Shown one piece after another: positions 1-29,000 of a DNA stretch of 64,000 bases; within the stretch, counting starts at the first letter, position 1, and every line of letters begins with the position of its first letter. A program made the translations under genes and the position numbers. Source of the DNA: Candidula unifasciata (lineage: Eukaryota > Mollusca > Gastropoda > Stylommatophora > Geomitridae); contig CAJHNH020000691.1 of assembly GCA_905116865.2 (NCBI GenBank), forward strand, positions 477,501-541,500, in the 5' to 3' direction. Under the pieces are notes generated by a model. It worked only from the letters and a program-made list of their open reading frames with translations, searched no databases and was not told the DNA's origin.

Positions 1-293
1 ATTATTGGACTAATCAGAGCAAGTCACTATTTTACGCCCTAGAACAGGCCACAATCGACTTCGCAGCCACATGTACACAAAATGTAAGTAAGATCGGCGA
101 ATCAGGCACATGTGGACTGGCACCAGGGACAACACATCACGTTCTGCAAGACTTCCCCCAAATTTGACATTGCCAGGAAAAACTTCTGGCCAAGAGAGAC
201 ACCTGACTGGAGCCAAACTTTACGGTGAATTACAAAAGAAAGTGAAGTTCATACTAGAGACAGTACTGCAGATCAATATCATAGCACACCCAT

Positions 294-600
294 AGTGATC
301 CGTTCTTTTTCTAACTTGAGTCTGAGTCCAAAGAAGCTCAGCACAGTGCACAGGCTCTGTAGCACCGGCGAGCATCCTGAAATACTTTGGGTAGATGTTA
401 AACTCCAAATTTTCCCCGGGCTACTCTTTTGATTTCCAACCACCAAGGGATTTTTTTTTTTACGTGCCCACTACCCAGAGATCAGGGGTAATTACTAGAA
501 GTCCAAGTCTACGTGACAAAATCCCGGCACTGAACGGGAATTAAACCCTGGACCTCTAGCACTCGAGGCGGACACCATGCCTCGAGACCACGCAGCCACC
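294..600 (-). repeat. SINE-C copy (tRNA-derived SINE), antisense
   Basis: Read on the - strand this matches the copies at 7410-7735 and 16615-16925: a tRNA-like head with a B-box-like GGTTTAATTCCC (rc of 537-548), then a shared body ending near GAAGAACGGATCAC. Pol III-type promoter boxes plus several dispersed diverged copies are what identify it as a SINE. The family name is only a label for this window. Confidence 0.7.
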
Positions 601-1205
601 TGACAGTTAGATAATTAGTTTATGTATGATTCATCTTTTGCATAATAAATATAATACCCTAAGATGGAGAAAGACGAGCGCTCATTCTAATGCCTTAAAT
701 CATAGTAGGTATGTTCAGGGCTATTTTTATGCACAAAAAGATGCCGTACTCAATTCAAAGTGTCTTAACTCTTTCAGTCCTAAACAACATTTTATGCACA
801 ATTAGCACTAGTGTAAATCCCACTCAACATGTAAAATGGTCTATTCCTTTTCATAGTTGGTCACAGTTTTTTAAGAAATCTGGCTTCCCTAATATTTTGC
901 GTCTGTTGGTTATTTATACATACGGGAATCTCCCGTAAAACCTTCTGGTACTCAAGGAGCTAAAGTGTGCCAGTACTCGCCTTAATATGTCTACTACAGT
1001 ACTGCTGAAACACACACACACACACATCCATACATAATGCGTAAAAAGGTGCCGGTACTGGGTACCGTTGTAAACCGACAGAAATAAAGCCTTGAGTATT
1101 TCATATATTAGTATAGACAAATTGTAAACTCAACGAGGGAAGTAGACAATATTACACTGACAACCTTTACCTTCCGGAACATTTACAGTATTAGTTTTTA
1201 GACTA
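601..1205. other. Intron or 5' flank without recognisable gene
   Basis: AT-rich sequence with a short CA run near 1012-1025. No exon-like open frame or recognisable element was seen. It presumably lies in an upstream intron of the copper amine oxidase gene. Confidence 0.4.
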
Positions 1206-1209
1206 ACCG

Positions 1210-1400
1210 CTTGTGATATGAGATGTTTGAGAAAGGCCGCGAGGAGATCGAGTAATAAATGCAGAGATTAAAATAACTATTGGCACAGTATCCATCGTTA
1301 GATTTACTGAGAAACAAAGACTGAAATGGTTCGGCCACCCAATGAAAATGAACCCAACGTTGCTAGCAGCAAGCGCATAAAACATTGAAAATGGAAACGC
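1210..1400 (+). pseudogene. LINE 3'-end fragment (RTE-like), decayed
   Basis: Frameshifted remains of a reverse-transcriptase C-terminal tail. A start resembling MRCLRKA and a later segment resembling FTEKQRLKWFGHPM match the better-preserved copies at 4895-5215 (-) and 22080-22480 (+). It has stops in every frame and is non-functional. Confidence 0.55.
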
Positions 1401-1625
1401 CAAAAGACTTCAGATTTCGGCTGGATGGGGGCAGGGAAGAGAGGGGGGGGGGCAGAGAAGAGAGGGGGGGGGAGGGAGAATCTGCACTATATTCAATGCT
1501 GAGGGGAAAGCCATAGGTAAATTGTAATCCTAGTGCAGTTGGAACTATTCGCATGCAGATAATTCGCTGCCTGCTGAGGAAGTAGATGGAGTACACACGG
1601 GGATGTCCCCGAGTGGAGTGATGTC

Positions 1626-1707
1626 AATTCATTCATTCATTCATTCATTCATTCATTCATTCATTCATTCATTCATTCATTCATTCATTCATTCATTCAT
1701 TCATTCT
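1626..1707. repeat. (ATTC)n microsatellite
   Basis: About 20 uninterrupted copies of the tetranucleotide ATTC. Confidence 0.95.
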
Positions 1708-1851
1708 TGGAAACGTCAAGAGGCATTGTGAGACCTTGATGAAGATGATGAAAGGAATCCTGACAATGGAAGACTTCACAATACGACAGCTTCCAAGAAA
1801 TGGCAAACAGTCTAATATATGATTGTCCAAAAACCCCACAAACAGCTGAAC

Positions 1852-2082
1852 TGACTGACTTTCTACCCCACCAGGACATCACACAAGCGATAAACACCCG
1901 ATGACACAAAGTGCCACCATGCGGATGAGGATCACCGTGGAGAGGTCCCAGAAACCGCGTTCAGACAATTGGCCATATTGATGGCCTGCCTATATTGCGG
2001 CCCCTGGCAAAAGCCAGAGTGGGGCTTTAAATAACAAAAAATTACGTCCTAAGAAGGACGTAAGGAATTAGTAAAAATAATT
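1852..2082 (+). mobile_element. Retroposon E copy with 14-bp target-site duplication
   Basis: A 231-bp short element containing TACCCCACCAGGACATCAC and, near its 3' end, a perfect inverted stem ACGTCC-TAAGAA-GGACGT. It is flanked by the direct repeat ACAAACAGCTGAAC (1838-1851 and 2083-2096). Long, variable-length flanking repeats suggest target-primed retroposition rather than transposase insertion. The flanks belong to a 35-bp minisatellite unit, so part of the duplication could be array periodicity. Other copies: 7968-8147, 20139-20361, 48335-48510 (-). Confidence 0.7.
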
Positions 2083-2262
2083 ACAAACAGCTGAACATAT
2101 GATTGTCCAGAAAACCCACAAACAGTCGAACATATGATTGTCCAGAAAACCAACAAACAGTCGAACATATGATTGTCCAGAAAACCAACAAACAGTCGAA
2201 CATATGATTGTCCAGAAAACCCACAAACAGCCGAACGTATGATTGTCTAGAAAACCCACAAA
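2083..2262. repeat. 35-bp minisatellite, about 5 copies
   Basis: CATATGATTGTCCAGAAAAC recurs with a period of 35 bp (for example 2096, 2131, 2166). A further unit lies at about 1816-1851, on the other side of retroposon E, so that insertion split the array. Confidence 0.9.
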
Positions 2263-2323
2263 CTGCAAAAGGATGTGCAACCTCATTTTATGGTTAATTT
2301 CTAGATACAATCTCTCCCTGCAG

Positions 2324-20769
<18,446 letters not shown>

Positions 20770-20823
20770 GCCTGGGATTTATCTGTCTTGATTTGTTTGG
20801 AAATATTGTACTGATTCAGCAGC

Positions 20824-20829
20824 AATAAA
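20824..20829 (+). terminator. AATAAA poly(A) signal of copper amine oxidase
   Basis: Canonical hexamer 55 bp after the TAA stop, which would give a very short 3' UTR. Confidence 0.75.
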
Positions 20830-20939
20830 CAAATTGAAACCCATATACCTTTGTTATAATGACAATTGTTTAATAACGAAAAAGACTATATTTGAAGTGT
20901 TTATTTTCTATATTACCATTAACGATCTAGAATACAATC

Positions 20940-21330
20940 TGTAAATAAGGTAGACTGTACTTCTTCTTCTTTTGACTTTCTAGCCCCCAGTGGAGCATAG
21001 GCTCTCAACCAACTCAAACCAAGTCGTGCTAACCTTTCCTATCGCATACAGCTCTCCCCATGTTGTCCTTATCTTTTTAGCTTCGCTCTCTAGCGACCGT
21101 CTCCATTTTCCCTCCTTTATTTCTATGCCTCTGTGGGTTCCAGTGCAAAGACTTTCTATTTATATTGTTCTCAGGTTTTCTCAGCGTGTTTAATATCCAA
21201 CGTCAGCATTTTTTCTCAACCTGTTGGTCCAATGGAACTTGTTTAGTTCTCTCCCAAAGCTCTACATTAGTGATTCTATCATATCCTTTAATTCCCTCTA
21301 TTTCTCGCAGGCACTATTTAATGAATGTTT
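20940..21330 (-). repeat. Dispersed repeat of unknown class
   Basis: CCCCAGTGGAGCATAGGC recurs in diverged form at 34145-34200 (CCCAGTGGAGTATAGAC). The CTTCTTCTTTT run suggests the antisense of a (GAA)-tailed retroelement 3' end. Confidence 0.4.
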
Positions 21331-21399
21331 ATAGTTTATTATTAACTGCCTTAGTAGTTCTCTGTGTTTCCGCTCAAGACAACAGTGCCGATTTGACAA

Positions 21400-22640
21400 A
21401 AGAATTAAATTTTGTTAGTCCCATAAAAGTTTTACACTATACCATACAGCCTAATTCCTATTCCTCCACTTATCGGTTTTAATGGTACTTATCTGAAGCA
21501 AGTTAAAGAATTCAAATATCTAGGAAGTATATTCTCGAACGTAAGAATATATAAAGTAAAACTTAAAAAAAAAATATAGTAGTGTAAAAAAAAAGTAAGG
21601 TAAAAAAATTAATTTAAAAAAAAGTAAAGATTCATTTTCACGCCTTTAGGAGCATCGGGCATATGTGTAAAACACCCATATTTTTACAGATCATTCGGCA
21701 ATAGGTGGGTAATGTGGTAAGCATTACGCCGGCCGTCTTTACTTCCCCAGGACATACATCCTGGTACCCATATTAGGCTGGGTCCACCTGTGACGCCCCA
21801 TACCATGATAAAAATCCACGCAGCCAGCAGTGGGTTTCGATCGCGGTACGTTGGAATTACGAGTCGGACTCGCAACGCCAGGGCCACAAACGCCGCGGAA
21901 GAATAGATCAGGAAATTTAAACAAGATGCCAACGAGTCAGTACACTTATATACCAGTTGACACCGTTATTAAGTCATCAAAAATAAGTATGAGCACCAAG
22001 AAACAGATTATAAACAGAATATTCATAGGAACACTGTGCTACCATTGTCAGACTGATATTATCAAAGGCTAACCAACGTAAAATTAACACCTGTAAAATG
22101 AGATGTCTGAGAAAAGCCGCCAACTTAACCATCCGAGACAAAGAAATGTTATCAGACAGACTGTAGGAACAACACCATTCAGCAAATTCATTGAGAAAGA
22201 GAAGAACAGATGGTTTGATAATTTAGTAGGAATGCGGCCAGCACAATTACCAGCGCAGACGCTACATATGGAAAGATCTCAAATGAAACCAAGAGGCCGC
22301 CCTAGAAGAACAGGGATTGATGACATTAAAGAACTATTAATTCAACATGGAATGACAGTAACCATTGCACCCATCACGCAATGGATCGTAAACTGTTACT
22401 TCCCTCAACGCTTAACGGCGGAAGTGGAAACTGGTGATAGTGATACCTACAACTCTGCCGAAATAAAATGCTATATCTCTTAACATCAATATTTTAGAAT
22501 ATAAAATACTGATCATACAGACTGTGCTATATGGTTCTTATATCCAGAATGCAGCTAAAAGAAACTTTTCAGAACAGAACAGAGCTATTTTTAGACTGAT
22601 GAAATATATAAGAGCATGGTGAGTGAGGAGCAACAATGAA
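21400..22640 (+). pseudogene. LINE reverse-transcriptase remains, interrupted by SINE-A
   Basis: LKQVKEFKYLGSIFSN at about 21490-21540 is the palm-to-thumb motif of RTE-like reverse transcriptases. After an antisense SINE-A (21630-21900) the thumb and C-terminus continue: LCYHCQTD, IRQTVGTTPF, KPRGRPRRTGIDDIKELL. Confidence 0.75.
21630..21900 (-). repeat. SINE-A copy nested in LINE
   Basis: Antisense copy of the SINE-A body (GGCATATGTGTAAAACACCC to ATTACGAGTC) inserted into the LINE above. Its head differs from the standard one and is shared with 22650-22890, so these form a subfamily. Confidence 0.7.
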
Positions 22641-22649
22641 AGTAAGTAA

Positions 22650-22890
22650 AAGTAAAGATCCCTTACGCCTAAGGCGCATCGGGTATATGGGCAGAGCGTC
22701 CCATATTTTTACAGACCAATCGGCACTGGATGGGTAATGTGGTCAGCATTACGCCAGCCGTCTTTATTTCCCCAGGACAGCCATCCTGGTACCTATTTTA
22801 GCTGGGTCGACCTGCAACGCCCCATACTACGATAAAAATCCACGCAGCCAGCAGTGGGTTTCGATCGCGGTACGTTGGATTACGAGTCCA
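22650..22890 (-). repeat. SINE-A copy, same subfamily
   Basis: GTAAAGATCCCTTACGCC to GTACGTTGGATTACGAGTC, almost the same as 21630-21900. Confidence 0.75.
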
Positions 22891-22979
22891 ATAATAAAAT
22901 CTTGTTCAAAATTACTACTAATTACTGACAAGAGGCCTACTTGACAACAGGCTTAGTTTATAAAGGGCACAAGCATATC

Positions 22980-23930
22980 TAAAAAATACCGAAGATCGTA
23001 CACATCCTTTACACGCGGAACTGAAAAACAACAATAAGGAAATAGACTTAAACGAGGCCAACCATGGCATCGCCGAGCAGGGAAGTCATAAAAACAGTAT
23101 ATATTATCAAGGACATTCAACCAGGAGAGGAATGGATGCGTATACCTATTGAATATAGGATACTGATTAAAGTAATCATTACTTTAGACAGACAGAAAAT
23201 GTAGTGACTTATTTCTTGCAATGGTTGATTCAGAGGTCAAAGCACTTATATATAAAAACACACCCGAAGATGATGCTGTTAAATACACAGATGGTTCTGA
23301 AATTTGTCACAAACGAAGTGCTTGAGCGTTCACGAGAAGAACAGAAGGAAACATTTATTAAAGAAGCCAGAGGAGACTTTGTTGTCACCACCAGCAGCTT
23401 GGCAGTGGAAACATGGCGGCCGCGAAGACCTTAGAATGGCTACAGACACAGGAATTCACACATGCATGTTTTTTGAGTGATTCTAAGAATATGATAAAAC
23501 AGATTAACGCCGGATCCATGCGAAGAAAGTGGTATCATTCATTACAAAAAATTGCGCTTCTTATTTGCCCCAGGACAATCCGGTGTGAAGGGCGTATGAT
23601 CTTGCAGGCGAAGCCACCTTAGAAAATGGAGCTTCTATGGACACAATTGACATAATCAATGCTATACGCGAGGCAGTACATGCTGAAGATCTCAAAAGTG
23701 AAGAAACTAATTTCTCTCTAACTCGATTGCGAGGTTTAGTTATACTAACTGGAGCAGAGCGACGTGAAAACCATGCAAAACTTTACAGTCGCTTCATCAA
23801 GAAACACAGAACTGAAGTCGTCAGCATAAACACACTAAGAAACATTCATAGGAGAAGATCTGAGCACTTACGGCTATGGCCGACGTGCACTGAGGGTGAT
23901 TTTGAAATGAAAAAAGATCAATGAACAGTT
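22980..23930 (+). pseudogene. LINE RNase H domain, frameshifted
   Basis: KYTDGSE (first catalytic Asp) at about 23280, then, in shifting frames, AAKTLEWLQTQEFTHACFLS, DSKNMIKQINAGSMRRKW, LFAPGQSGVKG and a C-terminal tail. Several frameshifts; not functional. Confidence 0.75.
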
Positions 23931-24690
23931 GTTGGGGAATATACATAGAATGACAGATATTAGAGATACGAACTGCGTACATAAAAGAGCTGAATGGGAT
24001 CACGAGGCAAACCAAGCCAACTGTGGAAAGATAATATAAAGGTAGGCAGATCAAGCCAACTGTGGAAAGATAATATAAAGTAAAGGTAAGCAGACCAAGC
24101 CAACTGTGGAAAGATAATTTAAAGGTAGATCCACAAACGCCATCAGGAGTCACCAAATGAAAGGCAAATATCGGGAAAGAAAAGGTCAATCATACAGACG
24201 AACGGATGCAATGAACTCTAAGGGCTCGGAATGTTGAAGCAGAATAAGAAGAAGAAGAAGAAGAATAAGTCGGATGAGGAGGAAAAGCAGAAGGAAAACA
24301 AGTAGTAAACGATTGATAAGGAGGGCAGATCACTAACACAGACCAGGTAAGCAAAGAAAGATTGAGTAGTTTCCCTGTAAGAAAAAAAAAAAAAAGTTTC
24401 TCGCTAACCTGACGACATGTAAGGCTTGTTGTTGTTGAATGTTTTCGTGTACGTACCACTTAAAATATTGGTGTTGTCTATGGTCAGAATAATAAATAAT
24501 GTTTATACGCTCATAGTCAGTTGAACTGCACAAAGCGAAATCTCCAAACACACGTAATTCAAATTTTGAATTCGAGTACGCACAATGGAATATATTTCAT
24601 GTAGGACTTTGAATCAGACCAGACCACAATTATGGGTTATTCAGTCACGAAAGTGACGCAAATAACCCAGACCACAAATATAGGCGGAGA
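23931..24690. repeat. Intergenic sequence with small tandem repeats
   Basis: Three copies of a 40-50 bp unit containing CAAGCCAACTGTGGAAAG (24015-24125) and a (GAA)n run at 24247-24267. Otherwise nothing recognised. Confidence 0.6.
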
Positions 24691-24699
24691 CTGTTAGCA

Positions 24700-24870
24700 G
24701 CCTAGGCTAGCTAGCAGCAGTCTGAACGTAGTCGAGCTTTTCTTTTTTTTTTTCTCAAAAGGACTTGGACTTGGACAATTAGGGGCAGGGACTACCTACA
24801 ACTTCTGCTAGCTAGCAGCAGTCAGAACGGGGTCGAGCTTTTCATTTTTCTCCCCAAAAGGACTAGGATT
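24700..24870. repeat. Tandem duplication, about 115-bp unit
   Basis: CTAGCTAGCAGCAGTC followed by GTCGAGCTTTTC and AAAAGGACT occurs twice (from about 24707 and 24819). Confidence 0.7.
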
Positions 24871-25151
24871 AGATAAGTAATTAAATCCAGTGAGACAGAA
24901 AAGTTGAAGAAACAAGTAAGCTGTAATAGGTTAATGTAACTACGAGAGCAGGGTTACTCAGCTAAGTTTTTAGTTTAAATAGGGCCTAACATTTTGAAAA
25001 TGGTGATCATCGCTGACCAGATATCCGAGCCTCACCAACACAGTACAGCTGGCAATGATCTGTAGGCACTTACTAGGCCTCCATGGGCCAGAACTGGCCG
25101 TTGGGCCATCATTTGAATATACCTAATCTAGAGGATATAAGGAAAATCAAG

Positions 25152-25673
25152 GGTTCTCCTTTAAATAACGGTCGCTAGTTGGACGTCGACGGCCACTTAG
25201 TCGGAGTTCACTCCCCTGGCTGCAGTGCAATTATGGAGTGGACAAGTCACGAATAAAAATCCACCGTGAGGTCGTCATGGCTGCTGGAGCTAGACCATGC
25301 GCTGCGACTGACATTAGCGACCGCGTTTTTGCGACGCAAGACTCTCGTAGACCACGCGCTTGACTCAAATAAGCGACCGCGTTCTTCCAACGCAAGACTT
25401 AGTGACCGTAGATGTGAGACCTGCGGATCTGTATGTCGTAATGAGCGATAAGCTTGCTTGGTTTCCGTGATGTGTTACCCTAACCCTACCCCTAACCCTA
25501 ACCCTACCCCAAACCCTAACCCTACCCCTAACCCCAACCCTAGGACGACAGGTAACTATCTCATTTGTTTCGTTTCCTCTTTTCCACTCCGTAATTGCAC
25601 TGCAGCCAGGGGACTGAACTCCGAGTAAGCGGCCGTCACCTTCCAGCTAGCGACCGTTATTTAAAGTAGAGCC
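25152..25673. mobile_element. Foldback DNA element B with telomere-like core
   Basis: 522 bp. Ends GGTTCTCCTTTAAATAACGG and, reversed, GGCTCTACTTTAAATAACGG, with arms of about 110 bp (GGAGTTCACTCCCCTGGCTG; CAGTGCAATTATGGAGTGG). Flanks AAATCAAG (25144-25151) and AAAGCAAG (25674-25681) form an 8-bp duplication with one mismatch. Arm sequence is homologous to element A. The core includes CCCTAACCCTACCCCTAA-type repeats at 25473-25545. Confidence 0.83.
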
Positions 25674-25710
25674 AAAGCAAGTCATATATGGCTTTCACGT
25701 CGCTCTGCTC

Positions 25711-25713
<3 letters not shown>

Positions 25714-25744
<31 letters not shown>
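25714..25744. repeat. (TA)n microsatellite
   Basis: About 15 TA units, roughly 200 bp upstream of the proposed TMTC4 start codon. Confidence 0.9.
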
Positions 25745-25749
<5 letters not shown>

Positions 25750-25941
25750 CCAATAAACAGATACTCTGTTGGTTGGTACAAAAGTTACAGCATAAGTAAA
25801 ATAATGACTTTCTAAACAGACATGATTTCTACTTTATTTTCTGTACTGTTACAGTAATAGTGCCATCAGTAACATAACAATACGTAGCTGCAAAAATTTT
25901 CAGGTGTCTAGTATGAAGTCGTATTGCTAAACTACCAGAAC

Positions 25942-26030
25942 ATGAGCAGCCGCGAGTTGTCTACAAGTGACCATAACTACACCTTGAGAGCTGAGGCTTC
26001 AAGCAAAAGCAGCCTGAATGTAAATTTCAG
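25942..26030 (+). CDS. TMTC4: TMTC4 exon 1 (start codon), predicted
   Basis: ATG with A at -3 and an in-frame TAG upstream opens 29 codons ([10 protein letters not shown]...) ending AATTTCAG|GTGAGG, leaving two bases. Exon 2 begins with exactly the one base required. The length before the first membrane segment is like that of vertebrate TMTC4. There is no sequence conservation to prove it, so the call rests on phase, donor and position. Confidence 0.6.
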
Positions 26031-29000
26031 GTGAGGATGACCATTGATATTTTACAGAATAATTTCACAGCTGTAGATCAGAGGTGTGGGTTCAGTTTTG
26101 ACACATCTGTGTTGATTTGTGCAGTTCTCTTTCTTTCTGTCCTCATGATTTTGATACTCAGTTTCCATCAGCTTGTCTCTACTTTAAAAATTTTTAAATT
26201 GTAAATAGAAAGGACTAGAGAATAATTTGTTTTACAGATACATATAACACGTCGATTGGTACTGCACAGCAACTTTAAACTATTGCACTAAGCTAAAGGG
26301 AGAGGGCATGATCTTTTAAGCTTCGATAGCTATTCATAGAACAGTTCTCTTTTATTGTCCACCAAGTAATTTCTCTCATTTCCTTTCACAACCCCTCTTA
26401 TACGTCCCCAGCTTGAAGTTGTAGAGGATCTTTATGTTCCAGTGATCGTAAGAGCTATCTGATGGTAGGGTGTTCCATGTAGGACTGGTTTAGAAAAAGT
26501 GACGAAAGGAAGTGAGACATAATCCTGCCTGCCTGCCTTTTAGGTAGAGTGGAAGACAGTTAAGGCTAGAGGAAAAAAACCCGAGGCAAGCTAGCAAGGG
26601 GGAGAAAGCGATACAAGTGGCAGGATAATGTCAAGAGATAGACGGACACAGTCTGAGAGAGAGAGAGTACATCCAAAGTGAAAAGCAGAAAATGCTGGAA
26701 TCTATTGCAGCCAGCTTTCATTGGGGAGAGAGTAGGGGAAGAGACACGATACCTGAATGGTTGATTTCAGCAAAGCCAACAAATTGTTTCTAAAATTGTG
26801 TGTACTGAATCACTGCTTGACAAAACAGTGCAGCCTAACACACTTTATAGTCATGTAACAAGCTAAGAGAAAGCAGAATGGTGCAGATAGCACTGATTTT
26901 CGCTAAACATAAATCATGCCACATCTCCTGCCTTGAAGGGGGCTCACTGAGTGATTGGGGCTCACTTTCTCCTATTTTGTGGAGTTGACATACAGAAGGA
27001 TAGAGTAAGCACTATTGACCAAACACCCCTTACACTCTACCAACAGCAGTGAAACGCTAAAGAAGAAATCCTCTTTATCATTTACACTCATACTTGCAAA
27101 ACTAAATGTTTACATACATTGTTAGATAAACACATGAATACATAAAGAGATGGAGGAGGGTCTCCAGGGTGATATGGTCAAGCTGTTAGCTTCCTATTCT
27201 GAAGATCGTGGGTTACACAGATGGGTCAGTAGTTCACCATGTGAGAAGCTCTTGGGCTTTTACAGCGCAGGCTGGAGTTGAAATTGTGAAGCAAGATTCT
27301 GGAGATGTTGCATTGACCACAAGTAGTCTGACTATGGAGGTCATGGCAGTGACCAAAGCAATAACATGGCTGGAGACACAGACCTTTTCCTATGCAAGCT
27401 TTCTCACCGACTATGAGTATGCTCAGGAAGATAGAGAAATTCTGTACTCGAAGACAGTGGGTGGAGTCCCTAAAGCGGTCTGGCTGACACATATTAGTTT
27501 CATATTTGTGCCAAGGCACGCAGGTGTGCAAGGGAATAAGCAAGCTGATTGCTTGCAGGTAAAGCTACTATGGAGGGCGGATGAGCCATGGACCATGCTG
27601 ATATTCTGAATGCACTACGAGAAGTAAGACTTTTGCAAGAACCAAGTGATGACTGTGAATCTGCAACAATGACCAGACTGCAAAAACAACATGTTAAAAG
27701 GGGTGTAGCCAGAAAAGAGCACTATGCAGGAAGCCAGAGAAGAATAAGAAACCAACAGAGAGCTAGTGTCTTGAGGCGCTACAGGCTGCTGGATTTACTA
27801 AGGTGGGGATCCGGGCACTTATGGACTGAATGGTTCGATGTGCAGTCTGTTGACTAACTAACTAAGATTGTTGGTTAATTTCACGAATGCATCATTCAGT
27901 TTATGAATGCAGTCTTTAATGAGATCCCTGGGGATCATCACTGTAGCTATGGAGTTTGTGCTTTGTATGACATCTTGGCCGGTGACTAGCTATTCTGTAG
28001 AGAGAGACTGAGCCATTTGGGATAACCTGGGGCATTGCAGTCGATCTTCTTAACACAGAGACACATACGCTCATATGCCATATGCATACAGAAATACATA
28101 CCATATTTGTTTCATGTATAAGTCGATCCCAATTTTTGTAGCCCAAAATAAAGAAATAATTGTTTTAATCACATTCTGTGAATAAGACGACACCTAGTTT
28201 TTAAACTTAAAAAAAAATTAGGATAACCTATCATCTTTACAAGGTAAAATACAGTACACCAGTTCTCACATTCTTTGCTCTTTCTGTTTCCCCAGCCGGT
28301 GGCTAGCAGGCTTGGCAGTGTTTGCCATTGCTGTTGTGTGTTTTGCCAACAGTTACGATGGGGAGTTTGTTTTTGACGATGCCGAAGCCATTGAGAACAA
28401 TAAAGACCTCCTGCCCACCACACCAGTGCAGGATCTGCTTCAGCATGACTTCTGGGGAAGGACACTGAGTAATTACAGCCACAAGTCGTACAGACCACTG
28501 ACTGTCCTCACTTTCAGGTATGTTTGCTGTGACCACTGACTGTCCTCACTTTCAGGTATGTCTGCTGTGACCACTGACTGTCCTCACTTTCAGGTATGTC
28601 TGATGTGACCACTGACTGTCCTCACTTTCAGGTATGTCTGCTGTGATCACTGACTGTCCTCGCTTTCAGGTATGTCTGCTGTGACCACTGACTGTCCTCA
28701 CTTTCAGGTATGTCTGCTGTGACCACTGACTGTCCTCACTTTCAGGTATGTCTGCTGTGACCACTGACTGTCCTTACTTTCAGGCATGTCTGCTGTGACC
28801 ACTGACTGTCCTCACTTTCAGGTATGTCTGCTGTGACCACTGACTGTCCTCACTTTCAGGTATGTCTGCTGTGACCACTGACTGTCCTCACTTTCAGGTA
28901 TGTCTGCTGTGACCACTGACTGTCCTCACTTTCAGGTATGTCTGCTGTGACCACTGACTGTCCTCACTTTCAGGTATGTCTGCTGTGACCACTGACTGTC

